Below, in pieces: positions 24,101 to 36,463 of a stretch of DNA of 64,000 bases; position 1 is the first letter of the stretch; every line of letters starts with the position of its first letter. Origin of the DNA: Klebsormidium nitens. Taxonomy: Eukaryota > Streptophyta > Klebsormidiophyceae > Klebsormidiales > Klebsormidiaceae. A program made the position numbers and the translations under genes. The stretch is taken from the NCBI GenBank assembly GCA_000708835.1, contig DF237006.1:69817-133816 (forward strand). Reading direction: 5' to 3'. Under the pieces are notes generated by a model. It ran no database searches, was not told the DNA's origin, and worked only from the letters and a program-made list of their open reading frames with translations.

Positions 24101-26766
24101 GGGCTTCGGAAGCAGAGTAGTGAGCAGCGGAACCTATGAAAGCTTTCGTTTCAGCTTCAAGCAAGCAGAACAGAAACCACTTGACATCAACACGTTAGTC
24201 AACGAACACCTTTCCTACCGCAGGCGTCAAAATCCACAAGACCAGCTCGGAACAGGTTTAAGGGAGTTAGTCGGACCCCCTCGACCAATCAAGGGTTCTC
24301 GGTTTTCACAATACTAATCAATCATGCTGCTCTATGAATCGCCCCCCGCCTACTCACCGCTGGCAGCTCTTGGCCTTGCTTGGGTGGCGCCGTAAAGTTG
24401 CGGGGTGCCACCTGCAGCTCGGCCGCCTGTCGATCCCGGAACACATCGTACACTTGAAGGGTGGCGTTGGGGGACGGAAGCACCAGGCGGCCCTCTGCGG
24501 GCTCCACGATGGGAGAGAAGGACACGAAGGGGGTCTTCTTGGGGGTGGCAGGGGCGGGCTTGATCCCCTGGATGGTTTGGACCACCTTCATGGAGGCAGT
24601 GTTCACGAAGCGAATTGCGTTGTCTTGGCAGGAAACCTGCATTGAGCGAGACAAGATTGAAAGAGCCCATAAACACGGGGTGTTGGTTGGTCAAGAGCTG
24701 CCATTTTTGAGTTCTCCAGATTTTTACTTAGACAGCGGATGCTCATTTGAACCAGAGGTTATGCATCACAGACTCTGTTTGCCAATAGTGGTCTTTGATT
24801 GATTGAACACCCCCTGTGTGAATAGCAGTACAGAAGTCTCTTGCGAAGCTGCATGAAGCCACTTTACTACCACCTCCGTTTAACAGCCCACTGCAGCCCG
24901 GAAACTCACCGCAAACAGCGTTGGGTCGGGCATCCCGGCAATATATCGGATTGGCGCCCCCATGCGTGGCAGGAACTGCTTCACGCCAGTCTCGACCTGC
25001 CACAGCACCAGCACCGCCTCCTCCCCGCCCGACAAAACATACGCCCCATCCTCGCTGAACACGAGAGCCCCCACTGCATTCGCATGCCAGTGCCATGTCG
25101 AAAGTGCCGACGCATCGTCTCCCAACCGCACCCCCCCCTTCCCAAACCTCGTGTTTCCGGCACCCCCAGCACGCGGACTGCCGATCAGCTGGCCACTCGT
25201 CCGGCCCTCAAATCCGGCGCGCCCCTCCCTAAGTATTCTGCGGTGCAAGGCCTTGTCAGGCGCAGACGTGCTTGCTGCCTGGTCCTGGTCGCTCGCATCT
25301 CGAAGGGCGCCCACGTCGTACCAGGCCAGGATGCGCCCGCTGGCGTCTCCGGCCGCCACCATCGTTTCGCTTGGGTGGAACGCGATGTTGCGGATGGGCT
25401 GCACATAGTTCTAAAGAGTCTGCTCACATCCTTTCATTACAAAGCAGATAAGAAAAGAAGACTTGTCCTGAAATAAGGGTTACAGCGCGGAGCTCGGCTC
25501 AGTACAGTGTGGGCCAAAGTTGGCCCCACTAGCAAGCGCCTTCGGACCTTTGCCGATGAGGAAAGTGAAAAGGCAGCCACCGACGAGAAGATAAAAACTC
25601 GACCGATGAATTACATTACAAGGGCTTATATTCGCTACGTTCTTCCGCGCCTTCGAGGGGCGACAACCCAGGTGCCCACTTCTCAGCAACACCAACCGTG
25701 AGTAAAAATCCAGAACGCAGAATGCAAACTGAGCTCCGTCACCAATTCGAAAAGGCTCGATGGGGAACAATGCACAATCACATCAGCATCTGTGGTAACC
25801 TCCACAATTTATACCTGGTGTATCAACGATACAAGTGGTGGTGCATTAAGGAGGGAAATCAAAAGAACAAGACGGAACCAATTAGTGGTGCGCCAAAACA
25901 ACATCTTACAGCCACTGTGACCACTCCTGACGACGCACCTTGGTATGGTGCAGGCGCACTTCCTTGTTGTCGGCCGTCCTCCACACCAGGACCGTGTGCT
26001 GGTCGTACGTGCCCACCAGGCCCCCCCGCAGGCTGTCCACCAGGTGGTGCGGCTCATTTGTCCGCGCCAAAAAGGGCAAAACAATCTCGCCCTTCGCCAA
26101 ATCAAACTGCAGGACGCGCCCCGACCGCCGCCCATCGCTTCCGCTGACGACAGGTTTACCATCCTCCGGTTCAACAGGGTTTCCTTCTGCATCTCTGTGC
26201 TCGGGGACACTAATATGAGAGCCATCGCCCATTCCTTCCCGGTTGCTGTCATCTTTACTCTCTGGTGCGCCTGTTTTCTTCCCCTTCTTCTTGACTTTTG
26301 GCTTCTTCTGCAGTTTCACCGATGGCCCCCTTGCCTGCGGGGGCTCCTGCCCATGCTTCCACCACACCGACAAGTATGCATTCCGCCCGTACGCAGCCAG
26401 ACCCCGCCGATCTCCCAAGCCTGGCACAACCATTGACTTGATCGGGTAACCCACCGTTACCGTCCTCAACATGCTGCCCCTCACATAGTCCCACTGCCTG
26501 ATAGTGCCGTCCAGAGAGGCCGACCATGCCTGCGACAGCTCCCCCGCCCCCTGCCCACCCTCCACCAAGTTCCCACCCAATTTGAAACCCTCGATAACAA
26601 TCGCAGTGACCGCTGCCGAATGGCCCTGGAGGATGAGTAGCTGCTCGCCAGTGGCAACACTGTGGACTCTGATGGTGGTGCCGCTGCAGATGAGGCATCG
26701 CTTTCCATCTGGGGAAGGCACTGGGGGATGGCTGACCAGACGTCCACCTCCTGTCGCCATCGCCAT
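21157..26766 (-). CDS. WDR75: WDR75 / UTP17-like small-subunit processome protein
   Basis: WD40 protein of the t-UTP (UTP-A) complex, which in yeast and animals links rRNA transcription to early 18S processing in the nucleolus. Eight minus-strand exons: 26766-25939, 25410-24910, 24636-24358, 23951-23785, 23390-22951, 22502-22315, 21798-21669 and 21353-21157. Every junction keeps phase, giving 909 residues against about 830 in human. WD-type repeats are seen in exon 1 (VHSVATGEQLLILQGH, SASLDGTIRQWDY), exon 2 (IAFHPSETMVAAGDASGRI) and exon 5 (VFHPSARMAVTTSLDGDFKVW; AAFTWDGSLLAVGAG). Exon 1 carries a Lys-rich loop (KKPKVKKKGKKTG), fitting a nucleolar protein. The C-terminal exon has SHMLPSLTRIMPAFMEAML, a conserved tail helix of this family. 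The least certain junction is the exon 7 acceptor. It is divergent from PsaE. Confidence 0.88.
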
Positions 26767-27002
26767 CGCCGTCCACCTGAAGACCTGATTTACCTTGCAA
26801 GACAGGACTTCACCACGACCCTGTCGACGCGCCCCTCATCAATGCCGTGGCATTCTGCAGAAGCGCACCAGAGTCTGAGATGGTCATCAAACCAATTACG
26901 CCATGGCTCACAGGCAAACGATATTGAGTGTCTCACAGACAAGGCAGCTACAGGCTTGACAAGCTAGCACGGCGCGAGTGCACCCGCGCGCCCAACTCGG
27001 TT

Positions 27003-27026
27003 TATAGGGTTTCAAGTTTAGGGTTT
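27003..27026 (-). promoter_or_regulatory. Telo-box motifs upstream of WDR75
   Basis: TATAGGGTTT at 27003-27012 and a full TTTAGGGTTT at 27017-27026 lie about 240-260 bases before the WDR75 start. They read as AAACCCTA on the coding strand. Telo-boxes mark many plant ribosome-biogenesis promoters, which fits this gene; activity here is inferred. Confidence 0.5.
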
Positions 27027-27142
27027 GTTGATAAACGGGGATCACCCGGCGTGCGCGCGTAGTCGGCCCCCAGGCCCCGCGGCCGCGGGTCACCATGCGA
27101 TGCCGGGCATGCGGGGGCCCCGGGGGGCCTACACTATGGACG

Positions 27143-27166
27143 GTGGGCCGGGCCTTTGGGGCCCAC
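27143..27166. promoter_or_regulatory. Site II-like GTGGGCC / GGCCCAC pair
   Basis: GTGGGCC and an inverted GGCCCAC lie within 24 bases between the telo-boxes and the PsaE start. Site II (TGGGCY) often accompanies telo-boxes in plant translation and plastid-protein genes. The assignment is by motif only. Confidence 0.35.
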
Positions 27167-27687
27167 CGCCCGGCGCGCAGGCATCACGCAGGGCGGCAGG
27201 GTCCTGGTGACCACAGTGGATCACCAGCCCGGTGTCATCGGTACAAGTAACGACGACCAGCCCGGTGTCTAGAAAGTGACCGGTCTGGAATACCTTCACC
27301 CGCCACCCGGGCGGGCCCTATAATGTAAGTTTCATCGATCGGAATCGGACGGCAGCCCTTGATTGTGGGAGCGTAAGAAGATTTGGTGGATGACTTCCCG
27401 TGATTGGCCAATGAGCGGCCAGCTGCCGGCAGCTCTAGCGAATAGATAAGCAGCTGGGGGTTCGTACGGCAGGGTTGCATCTCCTAGTCCACTTTATCCA
27501 TTGCGGAAGCAAGCAATCTCCGCAAACAGAAAAGCCACTGTACGCAGCAGGCTTGCTTCCTTCTTGCAATCGGACTTGAGTGGACGACAGGGGCTCGTGA
27601 GCTTGTGCAGAGCATCTCCTTCCTTCTGCAACCAACTGAAGACGCCATTGTCGCCAGGTTCTCCTACGTTCCTGCAAGCGTTGCGAG

Positions 27688-29092
27688 ATGGCTACCGCTC
27701 TATCTGCTGCTCTGAAGTCCTCTCTGTTCGCTGCTCCTTCAGTGAGCGCGGCAAGGACACAACAGCAAAGGAGGCAGACGGTCCGGTATGCTAACATCAG
27801 AGCAGGAGAGGAACCCGTAGATGCACAGCCCTCGGCGAAGCCTGCAGAGAAGGCTGCACCCAAGCCTCAGATTGGACCCAAGAGAGGATCCATGGTCAGT
27901 TTTTTTCCTCGGCCAGAGGACCTGCCTACACAGGAATTTCGTTGTGAAATGAGCACCCTTATCGCCCTAAGGGAAGATGGACAGAATATTGGGACACATG
28001 GAATGGATTTGGGGAATTAACAGAGCCACTACTAGTGGGTCGCCCATTCCCAGACAGCTGCAAAAAAGTTCTTCTAGTAGGGATATCAGCATGACACAGA
28101 GCATTTGACTTCGTTTTCTTATGCTCGTTCAACTGGCGGGCAAGTGTCATTGGAGTACTGCATCATGGTGAATCATGAATGGAAGCAGCTGGACATTCTA
28201 GCATTTGCATTTGAGGCTTTTGCGGGTGGATTTCGTCTCAATTTCAGGGTTTTGTGGTGGAACTTTTCCCATTCTCAGGGACCTGCCCTTCTGCTCTATG
28301 TTGCTCTTGGTGACGCTCTTTAGTGAGGCATGGTTGGGCGGCAATGGATTCTTTGAAGCCCCTTCTGACCTAAGAGGCATCATCCTATCTGGGCCATATT
28401 TTGTCGGTTTGTCCTGAGACTGGAGATGTCTGGCCTCTGTGTTCATCTGTCTTTGCTTTTGCACTGCATTGGTTTCCCTTTAAAACCATATCAGCTGGAG
28501 AGTTTGAAAGGTCAACAGGCCACGCACAAAATGCTGTCGTTTCAGAGACGGATAAACGCCCACCTGTACCTGGTACAGGCTGCACTGCCCACCTTTTTTT
28601 GCTGCATTCAAAGACCGCATTTCAGGGGAGGGTTTTAGATAGGTGCTGCTTTTGATGGATGGTTGAAAAATGTCATCTGCCTTAAGACTCATTGTTGTCT
28701 TTGTTATCAAACTGCAGGTGAGGATCAAGCGGCCAGAGTCGTTCTGGTACCTGAACGAGGGAAAGGTTGTGTCCGTTGATCAGGTGAGGAAGTTGCTTGT
28801 TTGTACGCCTTCAAAAATGCGTTCTTCAATCCCTGTCGCTGTCTGTTCTTCACAATGGATTCCTTGTAGCTTCTTATGCAGTCTTTACTCGTTGATTGGC
28901 ATCTGTCACATTGCCCCTGATCTGGGATGTTCATTTCGACCTTCAATGAGTTTGCCAGTCAGCTCACGCCTTACTCCTCTCTTGCAGTCCGAAGATAAAA
29001 TCCTGTATCCCGTTGTCGTGAGGTTCGAGAGCCCTAGCTACTCTGGGGTCACCACAAGCAACTATGCTCTTGACGAGGTCGAGGAGGTATAA
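27688..29092 (+). CDS. PSAE: Photosystem I reaction centre subunit IV
   Basis: Stromal-side PSI subunit that helps dock ferredoxin and supports cyclic electron flow. Three exons, 27688-27894, 28718-28783 and 28988-29092, all phase 0, give 125 residues. The first ~45 residues ([21 protein letters not shown] onward) form a classic chloroplast transit peptide. An Ala/Pro/Lys-rich spacer ([11 protein letters not shown]) and the SH3-like PsaE core follow: [42 protein letters not shown] and [10 protein letters not shown] at the stop. Intron 1 is 823 bases, long for so short a gene. Conserved residues flank both splice sites, so the structure is firm. The gene is nuclear and divergent from WDR75. 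Confidence 0.96.
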
Positions 29093-30469
29093 TGGATTTG
29101 GGCACTAAAAGTTCTTAACATTAAGCAATCACAGCACAGGAACAGAAGGCGGGGCTTGAAACATACAATTTGGGCTCTAGTGTAGATAAACACGACTCTT
29201 TGAGCACGGAGTTGTCCAGTTCTGCCTCTCTTCGCTCTAGCACGGGTCATACAGCCAGGTCGTTTGGCCCCTCCTAGATGCGAGAGATAGCACAGCAAAG
29301 GATTCGCTGTTGAAGCTCGGCACATTTTGACGAGTTGCTTAGGCTGCTGTGAGAATCCAACCTGTCAATAGAATCCCTTTACTGAAATTGTCTCGCGAAG
29401 TTGATTTTGTCCCACTTATTGTTGCAAGCTCATTGCCGCGGGTTCTTTATCTTGCCTAAGCTGTTGTCGTCTGACCCCTTTGAGATTCACAATTCGAAGC
29501 TTGGAACAGCAGCCTACAGTTGTGCAATACTCACCTAGCAGGCCCGAACGCTTGAGCCTCATAGAGAACACATCATGCCCTAATTTTGTACCTCATGAAT
29601 GGCACCAGCACTGCATGGCCTTCCAATGCTGATGCAGTTCCTGATGAGTGAGAGGGCTGTAGCAAGTTCCATGTGGTGCTACATGATCCATATGCTTCTG
29701 CTCATGTTATGTCTGCATGACAACAGCGTACCTCCTCATTGGTGAGATGCGCGGAGAATTTCTCTTTTACACTGGCCTCCATGGTCCGAGGACTACCATG
29801 GTACTGATGACAGACCGACTACGCCGCTGAATTGGCAATGCTGTCATTGTTGTACTCGCCCCTGAACACACTTGATTCCGTCACCATGGGCTTCGAAACT
29901 CATGGCTCATTGTCGATCAACGATCGTGGACCATCTTCAGTACTCTAAATATTGGTTGTTGTGCTTTGCGGCGCGTCGGCTGCATATGACCGATCGATCT
30001 GTCAATGTACATAATGATGTTCTCTTTTCAAATGCCGTAGCCACATGGGCCATCTAGGCTTCCATGGCACATACAAGGAAATCAATGCTCAAATTTTGAA
30101 GATGATCATGTGAGCAGCCCACTAGGCTCTTGCAAAAGGGCATGATGAATCTTGCACCTTAGGAGAATGATGTCCTTGTAGCAATTTCCATGTATACTGA
30201 ATGAATGCAGGTGAAGGATGCAAAGATCCCAGAAACCACCTAAACATGACTTAGCAACGCTCATTAACCACTTTGAACTCGAGATGTTGAAGATATAAGC
30301 CGTTCAATGAACTTTGAAACGTCTTTTCCGTCGCATGCAAGGCATGGAGCAAACTGCCAAAAACAACGGACACGAAATTGTTTTCAGATCAGTAGCCCAC
30401 TCGCGAATGAGTTCACCATTCTGGATCATTCAGACTTACAGTCATCAGCACGACTACTTCCTGGTCCTC
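29093..30469. other. Convergent spacer between PsaE and phytoceramidase
   Basis: Contains the 3' flanks of both genes. No convincing coding frame, RNA gene or repeat family was seen. Confidence 0.5.
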
Positions 30470-31729
30470 CTAATCAACTTTACTTAGGCCATTGCTTACT
30501 GCTTGCTCTCTAGCAGCTCCCTTTTTGACATGTACGTATGGCAGGCCCCACCAATACACCACTGTTGGATTCCACCGCAATTGTGAGGCTCGACAGTATT
30601 CTAGGAAGGTTATTCCGTAATAGGAGTTGAAGCCCATGAACACATGCCACCAGGCATGCCCCTGGGGATTGACGGGGAAACTTTGTAGAAGGTCACAAAA
30701 CGATCGATCTACAAGCCAGCATGCTACCCCAAGGATAAGCGTGTAAATGTACAGCTCGGCTACGTGCTGCGCCACTGGGGAGTTGCAGTGGAGGTAGTAC
30801 TTATACATCCGTGGAAGACAGAGCGACACAAGGAAGGCGTAGTGGATCTGGAAACCAATCACAAAGCGGAATTGCGAATGGATGATGGCAAAGCACGTTC
30901 CGTAGAGGAAGAGGAAGATCGGCATGGCATTTGTGTAGTGCCAATCTGGGGAGAAGAGGACGTATATGTACACCAGGATTGCCCAAACCATTGGGGTCTC
31001 GTCACTTTGTTGCTGCCTGCAAGACACGGCAAAAAGAGGCGGATATCTGGATCGCTTCCTACCTTGCTGAACATCACACGTGGATACAAAGACACAGTCA
31101 CTATTGTAAATGCTTGAGGGAAGGGAGATCTTTCAACACAAAAGAGCAGATTGGTCCAATCAATATTGAGAAGACAGCCCGCTTCAGGAATGCAGAGTTA
31201 GAGCAGGCCAGGCAACTCATGCTTTCCGCCACACAATTAGCTGAACTGGAACACAGAAACCAATCACTCAGCAAACAGGGGATGCAAACTTACACATGCT
31301 TCAATGTGGCATGAAAAAGAGCGCTTCCAATCCCGATTGTGACCATCATGAGCCAGAGGATGCTGAACCGCTTCTCGAAACGCTGCCGGATGGCACTTGC
31401 TAGGCCAATCCCCGCAAGTATGATCATTGGGATGTTTGTTATGCAGTTCCAAAACTCTGCAAAGAAGGTGCGGCCTTGTGGTCAGTAGAATGCACCAGCA
31501 ACGGGACTTGTCACAACAGGCCAGAGTGCCTAGCAGAGCATGTTCCTACGTTTAGGATTTTCGAAAAATATAAGGAGCTATGTTTCTGCACCGCTCAATG
31601 CACAGCACTTGAGTCAAAAGGCAGCGACGAAAACTCCTCACCTGCTATGTAGGGGCTCACTGCATAGTTCTGCTCACACCACTCGATGCTTCCTTTGCTT
31701 GCCCCCCAGAACGAGTGTAAGGCAGCCAT
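30470..31729 (-). CDS. ACER: Alkaline phytoceramidase (ACER/YPC1 family)
   Basis: Membrane enzyme of the CREST superfamily that hydrolyses phytoceramide to a long-chain base and a fatty acid, in the ER or Golgi. Three minus-strand exons, 31729-31642, 31456-31294 and 31016-30470, join in phases 1 and 2 to 265 residues, the normal length. The start MAALHSFWGASKGSIEWCE matches the family N terminus. Catalytic residues known from human ACER3 are all present at matching spacing: Ser74 and His78 (GSALFH), Asp89 (SDETPMVW) and His204/His208 (HAWWH). Seven hydrophobic segments can be traced. The C terminus ends in a polar tail (HVKKGAAREQ). It is divergent from the CHIP gene. Confidence 0.92.
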
Positions 31730-32849
31730 CTTGGATGCAGGCTGTGAAATGTTACTAATCATCCGACTCCTTCATCCGCCCTAACAGTTTCGCTCTGCTT
31801 GCGAGTCTCCGTGGCCTTAATAGGCCCCATGCAATGACACTAGCCTCATTTGCCCCAAGCTCCCAATTCCAGCTGGCGGCACATCAAAGTCAGCACAGAG
31901 TTTCCAAACAATGGTTACATGCGGCCAAGCTGCATGCTAGCAGACTGGCAAGATTCACAGCTGCTGCTGGCCAGGAATTCCACCAGAGCTCGAGGTTGGG
32001 GGAACTCTTGCTTCCTGGATTCAATCCAACTACACCAAGATCGTCTTTCGAGCTGGCGCTCCGGTGCGACTCGAGAGTGAAGAGCATTTGCAGTTTGATC
32101 ATTCAATCAAAACCCCCTCCGTTTGGAAAAGACTTCGGTGCTGCATGTTCGTTTCGCGCCCTGCCGAGTTGTTCAACGAGATGCCCCCTGCCCTTGCGCT
32201 GCCAATGCTGCAATTCCGAAACCTGCCTCTGACTCTGACTCTGACTCTGACTCCGAGTAGGAGCGATCTGAGGTGCTGCACATGGGTCTTCAACGATCGG
32301 TCCGGTCGCCACGTAGAAATTTAGGCATGGGTGTTGCTGGGACGAAGAGCGTGAAAATGTCCATACGATGCACACAGATACAATCGTAGCCGTCCCATCC
32401 GGCGATGGGAGTCCACAAAGTGGTTACGTATTGCCAATTGGATCTCTTGGGTCGAGCTTTTGGGAAGTGCTGGCCGTTTCTGCATTGTAATTTGACAAGG
32501 GATGATGGTGGCACCAGAGGCTGAAGCTGCATTCTTGATTTCGAGCATCTTACAAGGAGGGTGCACAAGATAGAGACAAAGAAGTCTGATGTCTTGTCGT
32601 AGTATATGAGCAGACGGTGCGTGAACAAGAGCATGTGTTGTCACTCCAAACAACGAGAGCGGCGATCATGTTCGTACTTCAGAAGGAAGTTGGGTGACGG
32701 CAAGCAAACCTGGTGCCTTTGGTGCAATTTGGTTTTGGTAGTCCTGAAGTGTGGCTTTCGTGGTCCATGGTATATCAGCCAAAGGGGGACAGCAGCTTCC
32801 TTCTCCTTGGTGAAGCGATTGAAAATTTTCTCAGATAAGCTTTGCTCAG
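31730..32849. other. Divergent spacer between phytoceramidase and CHIP
   Basis: No gene is seen in this 1.1 kb spacer. It contains a short (CTGACT)n microsatellite at 32227-32253 and probably both promoters. Confidence 0.5.
32227..32253 (+). repeat. (CTGACT)n microsatellite
   Basis: About four perfect tandem copies of a 6-base CTGACT unit in the divergent spacer. Confidence 0.8.
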
Positions 32850-35390
32850 ATGGCGTCTACAGCAAAGCAGCAGGCAGAGAGTGCGAAGGAGAAGGGCAAC
32901 TTCTTCTTTCGCAAGGAGAAGCTTGGGGCTGCCATTGAAGCATACACGGAGGCCATCGTCCTATACCCCACCAACGCAGTGTACTACACAAACAGAGCCC
33001 TTTGCAGGATGAAGAGGAAGTAAGTCATTGAGTTCTGGCACATCGTGAGAAGTGGCGAAATCAGGAGGCGAACAAAAGTTTGCATGCCAAAGCAAGTTTG
33101 TCCATCACAATACCCGCTTTGCCATGTTGATTCCAAGTGCCTGATGGAACATGGACTTTCAAGCACAACAACTGTCAAAGTGCGTGCAAACGCTGGATGC
33201 CGCCTCCATTGCTGCAACCGCCGCCATTAGTGACACCCTGCTTAAAAGCTGTCAAAGGTGCAAGACACGATGATGCAGCCAAGCGCGTCGGAGAGCAGGA
33301 TTCTTTCAATCTTGTCCATCGCTTGTACCAGCCTGTAACTTCCTCATTCCCCCCGTTAAGCCCGTCCCTTATGTCGCTTGCCCCTTCCTAACATACACTT
33401 GGTTTCGTGAAGGTGTGAGCCCCTTTCCTTTCCATCTGTCCAGCGAGTGGCCAGACGTCGCAACCGACTGCCGCAAGGCCCTGGCACTAGACTCTGGCAG
33501 TGTGAAGGGGCACTATCTGCTGGGCCTGGCCCTGCTGCGCTCCGACGACGCTGACGAAGCGGTGCGCCATCTAGACAAGGCACTGGACTTGGCGCGGGGG
33601 GGCAACGGAGGCCTTACCATGGTGGAAGTGAGACTCTTCCCTGTGTCTGCTAGCGTCAGCTATCCGCTCTCTCGACCCCCTGCCTCTCTGATTGTTCTCA
33701 TGTACTTGTCCTTAGTGTCTCTTGATTCGTTTCTCTATCTTTTTCTCAGCCTCCCGTTTTTCCGGATCTTGGCCCAATGCAAATCCGTCCTTCGGTTCCA
33801 GGATGTCTGGCAGGAGCTGTCCAATGCCAAGTTCAAGCAGTGGGACATCGCAGCCGCAAAGAGGCGGGAACGCCAGAGCGATCTCAGGTGAGGGAAAGGA
33901 AGAGGCTTTAGCAGGTGGCTGAGCATTTGTCAAGAGCCCGGGAAGCTTTCAAAGTTTCTCTACTGGACTTGAAAAGAGGCAGAAGCACAAAACCACCTGC
34001 ATGCTTGCAGGAACTTATCGCCTGGATATTTCTGTTGTCCAACCAGCGACGCTCCTCTTCTAGAGGCTTATTGTTGCTTGAAAAGGTTTGCCAGAAGCAT
34101 CAGGACTCGAACTCAAAGGATTGCCGTGTGATTTTCGCAGTGGTGCGATTTGTAAGCTGAAAGTTTGGGTGCCCACTTGCCCCAAGTATAGCCATCAGGC
34201 ACGTACTATTGAAAGAATCACACACTCCAAAACCGATTCCTTTCCAGGAACCGTTTGCGGAAAGTCCTGCTGGAAATGAAGCAAGGAGCAAGCAGAGCGG
34301 AAGGGGCCCCCATGGACATCGATGCTTCCACCAGCAATGAAGTTGAAGGTAGGATACAGGGGCGGGGCTTCCGAGCCCCGGTGGTCAACCTCGAAGATAG
34401 TGACGATGAGCCCCAGCCAATGAGCCCATCCTCGCCATCGTTCGAAGCAGGGCTACGGGAGATGCAAGCAACGCTCGCAGGGAGGGCGGAACCCAGAAGT
34501 CAAGAGTCGGAAGCCAAGAGTCAGGAGGGGGAACAAAGTGGGGGCGTGGAAGTTGAGGGGGGCGAAAGCAGTGAACGGGGGGGTGGACGCTCCAGAGAAG
34601 CGCCGTCAACCAGTGGGGCGACGGAAGAAGCGGAGAGGGGGGGTGACAAGGGACGCAGGAGAGAAGGGGGTTCTTTAACCGAGAAGGAGCGAATGCAACG
34701 GGACGAGCAATACGAGCAAGATGTAAACACACTCGAGAACGTGTTCGACAAGGCCGGGGCGCCGGATCGACCAGGAGAGGTGAGCTTTCCCAAGTTCAAA
34801 ATGGATTTACCTTCGGATTTACCTTCGCAGAGAGAAAGTAAGAGCAGTACGTGGACTTGAGTTGGTCTGAAAGTTGGGTTCGGGTGGTCGACTACTTAAC
34901 AAGACTTGCTGAATCCAAATCTTGATTCGGGTTATGGATGATGGTGGATGCAAGCCCTCACGAGCAATTGTGGCTCCAGTTAAGATCCAAATTTGAGAGC
35001 TTTGCGGAATCACAATCCACTTGACTGCTGCACCATGAAACTCGGCCCGAATCTGATCCCCTTCTGAAGCACAGCCTGCGCTCAGATTGATATGCAATTT
35101 CGGCGATCATAGAAGGCCGTTTGAAAGCTTGACCGTCGGACAGTTTCGGGCAGGTACCGGATCATTTATGCTGCAAACTGACCATGGAAATCTTTCGGGA
35201 TCCTGTAATAACCCCAAGCGGGGTCACCTACGAGAGAACGGCAATCCTGGAGCACTTGAAAAGGGTGGGCCGATTTGATCCCGTGACTAGGGCTACCTTA
35301 GGCGAAAAGGATTTGTCTCCGAACCTGGCCTTGAAGGAGGCTGTTCAATGTTACTTAGAAGAGCACGGGTGGGCTTACAAGCTGACGTGA
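32850..35390 (+). CDS. CHIP: CHIP-type U-box E3 ubiquitin ligase (STUB1 family)
   Basis: Co-chaperone ligase that binds Hsp70/Hsp90 tails through TPRs and ubiquitinates clients through a U-box. Five exons, 32850-33019, 33444-33627, 33802-33887, 34248-34779 and 35154-35390, join in frame to 402 residues; human has 303 and Arabidopsis 278. TPRs cover about residues 8-125 ([39 protein letters not shown]). A helical stretch ([21 protein letters not shown]) follows. The U-box is in the last exon ([35 protein letters not shown]). The KEKGN lysine and NRALC asparagine of the carboxylate clamp are kept. The extra length is a charged, low-complexity Glu/Gly/Ser/Arg insert at about residues 165-290 in exon 4, where the other proteins have a short helix. 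The insert region is open in frame and carries no splice signal that would clearly remove it. Confidence 0.9.
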
Positions 35391-36463
35391 CGCGTAGCTC
35401 TCAAACCAGACGGTGTTATCCAGGGGATGCGCCGGCCTGCAAGGAAATTATAGGTGGCACACGCGGTGCTGCGTAGTGTGTAGAATACCGTTCTGGTAGG
35501 TGTGACTTTTGTAAATTAGTCAAGGGGCCAAACAAATCGTCCCACCAGCTTTCTAACAGGTGTCTAAAGTTGCACAACAAAATCGGAGCTAGATCTGATC
35601 AGTTGGCCGTTGGTGTCAATGAGCGGCCAGTTGCATGATCTGCAGTTAAGAACCTACGTGCTGCCATGCCCGGCTGTTCCTTGAATCGTAGCCACCACGA
35701 GCTGAGCATTGGGATTCCGGGTTGCACGTACTCTGCTCAAGAGCTGCCAACGTGCACGCGTCACGTAGGCAGCCGTCAATATCTTACACTATTCTAAGTT
35801 CGCCCCTGGTAGCATGTGTACGTCGATCACCCAATCGATACATTTCCCTGCAACTCAATAGCGTGACGGGTGGCAGCACACTTTGCGGGCATCAGTACGT
35901 GCATGGCCGCCTTCAATGCAATCTGAGTATCGTTGCACGGATCATCGACTGGACGTGGCGTATAGGCTGTATGAAAGATTGCACTGTGTGTTATAGCTAT
36001 AGTTTGTATACCTGCCTCTAAGTAATTGTCAGTGCATTTTTATGCGTGTAAAAATGCGTCACCTTGCAGGGTTTAAGTGCTGTACATTACCTCCATAGGC
36101 ATGGGCCGCGCGCGCAATTTGACCCGCACGAGCACAGCATGACAGTGTTAATTGGTTGCAAACAATGCTGCTATAAGGCCTTATGGGTTGACAGTCTATT
36201 AGTATTCCGCCATGATATATGTCTCTTTGCATGTTCAACGGTTGCCAGTGGTTAATTGGAGACGAGTTTGGATATAAAGGCGCAGCTTGAAGAGGGCTTG
36301 GGACCACAATGGTCCGACATCATGTGGGCGGAATGCACATACAGGTGCCACTTGTCTTCATGCGAGATAGGGAGCAGCGCAAAGCCTCATGTAAAAAACG
36401 ACTACTCTTGGTCTGTCTTTGCACAGTCTCGGAGCCAGGGAGCCAAGTACTGCCAGGGCACAA
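35391..36463. other. Convergent spacer between CHIP and eIF2B epsilon
   Basis: About 1.1 kb of AT-richer sequence. No conserved frame, RNA gene or clear repeat family was recognised. Confidence 0.5.

Larger units (their letters stand above)
26767..27687. other. Divergent spacer between WDR75 and PsaE
   Basis: A 921-base spacer with a very GC-rich core (about 27030-27240) full of short palindromes, such as GGCCCCGCGGCCGCGG and ATGCCGGGCAT. It should hold both promoters. Telo-box and site II-like words are listed separately. Confidence 0.55.
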
